A stretch of DNA of 7,125 bases from Hyphomicrobiales bacterium. Lineage in GTDB: Bacteria; Pseudomonadota; Alphaproteobacteria; Rhizobiales; JAJFHB01. The DNA lies in contig JAJFHB010000464.1 in assembly GCA_021775795.1 (NCBI GenBank), positions 1 through 7,125 of the forward strand, read 5' to 3'. Positions within the stretch are counted from its first letter, which is position 1; every line of letters starts with the position of its first letter. Both the position numbers and the translations under genes were made by a program. The notes below the pieces were generated by a model. It had not been told where the DNA came from and did not search any database. It worked only from the letters and a program-made list of their open reading frames with translations. Below are positions 6,039 to 7,125 of this stretch, piece after piece.

Positions 6039-7125
6039 ATGTTTGACGATCCCTCTCTCGTCCAAACCGCGATGGATAGCAAGGCCTGGCCTTTCGAGGA
6101 GGCCAGAAAACTCATCGCCCGCCGCGAACGGCGGCGCTCGGATGAGGGCGGTATTCTGTTTGAAACCGGCTATGGCCCAAGCGGCCTGCCGCACATAGGC
6201 ACGTTTGGAGAGGTCGCGCGCACAACCATGGTGCGCACGGCATTCAGGCTTTTGACCAACGATGAAGTGCCCACCCGTCTGCTCTGCTTTTCCGATGATC
6301 GTGATGCCTTACGCAAGGTTCCAACGAATGTCCCCAACCAGGAAGGCATGCAACAGTATATCGGCAAGCCGCTGACCAGCGTGCCGGATCCGTTCTCGAA
6401 TGAATATGAGAGCTTTGCACACCACAATAACGCGCGGCTGCGGGCGTTTCTCGACCGCTTCAACTTCGACTATGAGTTTGCAAGCTCGACGGATTACTAC
6501 ACCGACGGCACGTTCGACGAAGCACTCCTGCGCATGCTAGAAGTCTATGACCAGGTCATGGATATCATTCTTCCAACGCTTGGACACGAGCGTCAGCAAA
6601 CCTATTCACCCTTTCTGCCGATCTGTCCGCGTACCGGAAATGTCCTCCAGGTGCCGATGGTTGAACGAAACGTGCAAGCCGGCACGGTGATCTACATTGA
6701 TCCAGATACGGAAGCGAAAGTGGAAGTTCCGGTGACCGGTGGAGGCGTCAAGTGCCAGTGGAAGGCAGATTGGGCCCTTCGCTGGTTTGCCCTTGGTGTG
6801 GATTATGAGATGGCCGGCAAGGATCTGATCGAATCGGTCAATCTTTCCAGCAAGGTCTGCCGGGCTCTTGGAAGTGAGCCGCCGGATGGTTTCAACTATG
6901 AACTCTTTCTCGACGAAAATGCCCAAAAGATCTCAAAGTCGAAGGGCAATGGTCTGACCATCGATGAATGGCTGCGCTATGCCTCACCGGAAAGTCTTCA
7001 ATTGTACATGTACCAGGGACCGCGGAAGGCAAAGCGGCTCTATTTCGACGTGATTCCGAAACACGTCGATGAGTATCTGACGTTCCTCGGCAAATATCCC
7101 GATCAGGAAGCCAAGGAACGTCTCG
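6039..7125 (+). CDS. lysK: Lysine--tRNA ligase, class I (LysK), 3' end beyond the window
   Basis: Charges tRNA-Lys with lysine in the cytoplasm using ATP. It is the class I (archaeal-type) enzyme, unrelated in fold to class II LysS, and is normal in many alphaproteobacteria. The 362 residues present are about two thirds of the usual 520-550. The start [12 protein letters not shown] (14-25) is typical. The HIGH signature is [12 protein letters not shown] (44-55) and the KMSKS loop is KISKSKGNG (297-305), so both ATP-binding signatures are intact. Other class I blocks are [11 protein letters not shown] (85-95), YSPFLPICP (189-197), [20 protein letters not shown] (241-260) and [11 protein letters not shown] (310-320). 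The metal-binding cysteines of archaeal relatives are mostly absent (CPRTG instead of CxxC). The frame has no stop before the right edge. I chose the ATG at 6039; GTG at 6033 or 6024 is possible in frame, and none has a clear ribosome site. An ATG-TGA start-stop pair sits at 6031-6036. Confidence 0.95.
   Translation, partial: MFDDPSLVQTAMDSKAWPFEEARKLIARRERRRSDEGGILFETGYGPSGLPHIGTFGEVARTTMVRTAFRLLTNDEVPTRLLCFSDDRDALRKVPTNVPNQEGMQQYIGKPLTSVPDPFSNEYESFAHHNNARLRAFLDRFNFDYEFASSTDYYTDGTFDEALLRMLEVYDQVMDIILPTLGHERQQTYSPFLPICPRTGNVLQVPMVERNVQAGTVIYIDPDTEAKVEVPVTGGGVKCQWKADWALRWFALGVDYEMAGKDLIESVNLSSKVCRALGSEPPDGFNYELFLDENAQKISKSKGNGLTIDEWLRYASPESLQLYMYQGPRKAKRLYFDVIPKHVDEYLTFLGKYPDQEAKERL

Noticed and set aside
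6170..6926. Two - strand frames (97 and 106 codons) in the lysK region
   Set aside because: Both are antisense to lysK, whose + strand frame carries intact HIGH and KMSKS signatures but has no stop before the window ends.
1..7125. Mobile element, phage, CRISPR array, toxin-antitoxin or defence island
   Set aside because: No transposase, integrase, repeat-spacer pattern, terminal inverted repeats, tRNA boundary or small toxin/antitoxin pair was seen. The genes look like chromosomal genes typical of the class.

Overview
The window reads as ordinary chromosomal DNA of an alphaproteobacterium. The evidence is a class I (LysK-type) lysyl-tRNA synthetase, a long DinG-like helicase with the extra N-terminal region that alphaproteobacterial members carry, a stand-alone TerB-fold protein, and a periplasmic binding protein of a type I associate with that class. 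The DNA is moderately GC-rich and densely coding. There are no tRNA or rRNA genes, insertion sequences, CRISPR arrays, phage genes or long repeats. The genus cannot be fixed from the sequence alone.

Layout from left to right. (1) A family 3 solute-binding protein on the + strand (to 928) whose reading frame is open to the left edge, so its true start probably lies outside the window. (2) A fatty acid hydroxylase/sterol desaturase-type membrane di-iron protein on the - strand (1756 to 941), converging on gene 1 with only 12 bases between the stops. (3) A small alpha/beta hydrolase of the KANSL3/Tex30 type on the + strand (1883 to 2524), divergent from gene 2. (4) A TerB-family protein on the - strand (3024 to 2611), lying 77 bases downstream of (5) a 943-residue DinG-like iron-sulphur DNA helicase on the - strand (5933 to 3102). 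(6) The 5' two thirds of lysK on the + strand, starting at 6039 and running off the right edge. It has no stop codon inside the window.

How the genes relate. The helicase and the TerB-like gene are the only co-oriented neighbours and could share a transcript. The other neighbours are divergent or convergent, so no multi-gene pathway is visible. The binding protein has no permease or ATPase beside it, and no other ter genes accompany the TerB-like protein. The most information-rich non-coding stretch is the 105-base divergent region between the helicase and lysK. It holds a plausible sigma-70 promoter for lysK with a very short leader, and a cluster of TGAC half-sites that could be an operator.

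I found no convincing new multi-gene system. The points most worth a second look are the N-terminal region of the helicase, which resembles a degenerate exonuclease, the helicase/TerB-like pairing, the dyads in the helicase/lysK promoter region, and a shifted ligand-binding arginine in the solute-binding protein.
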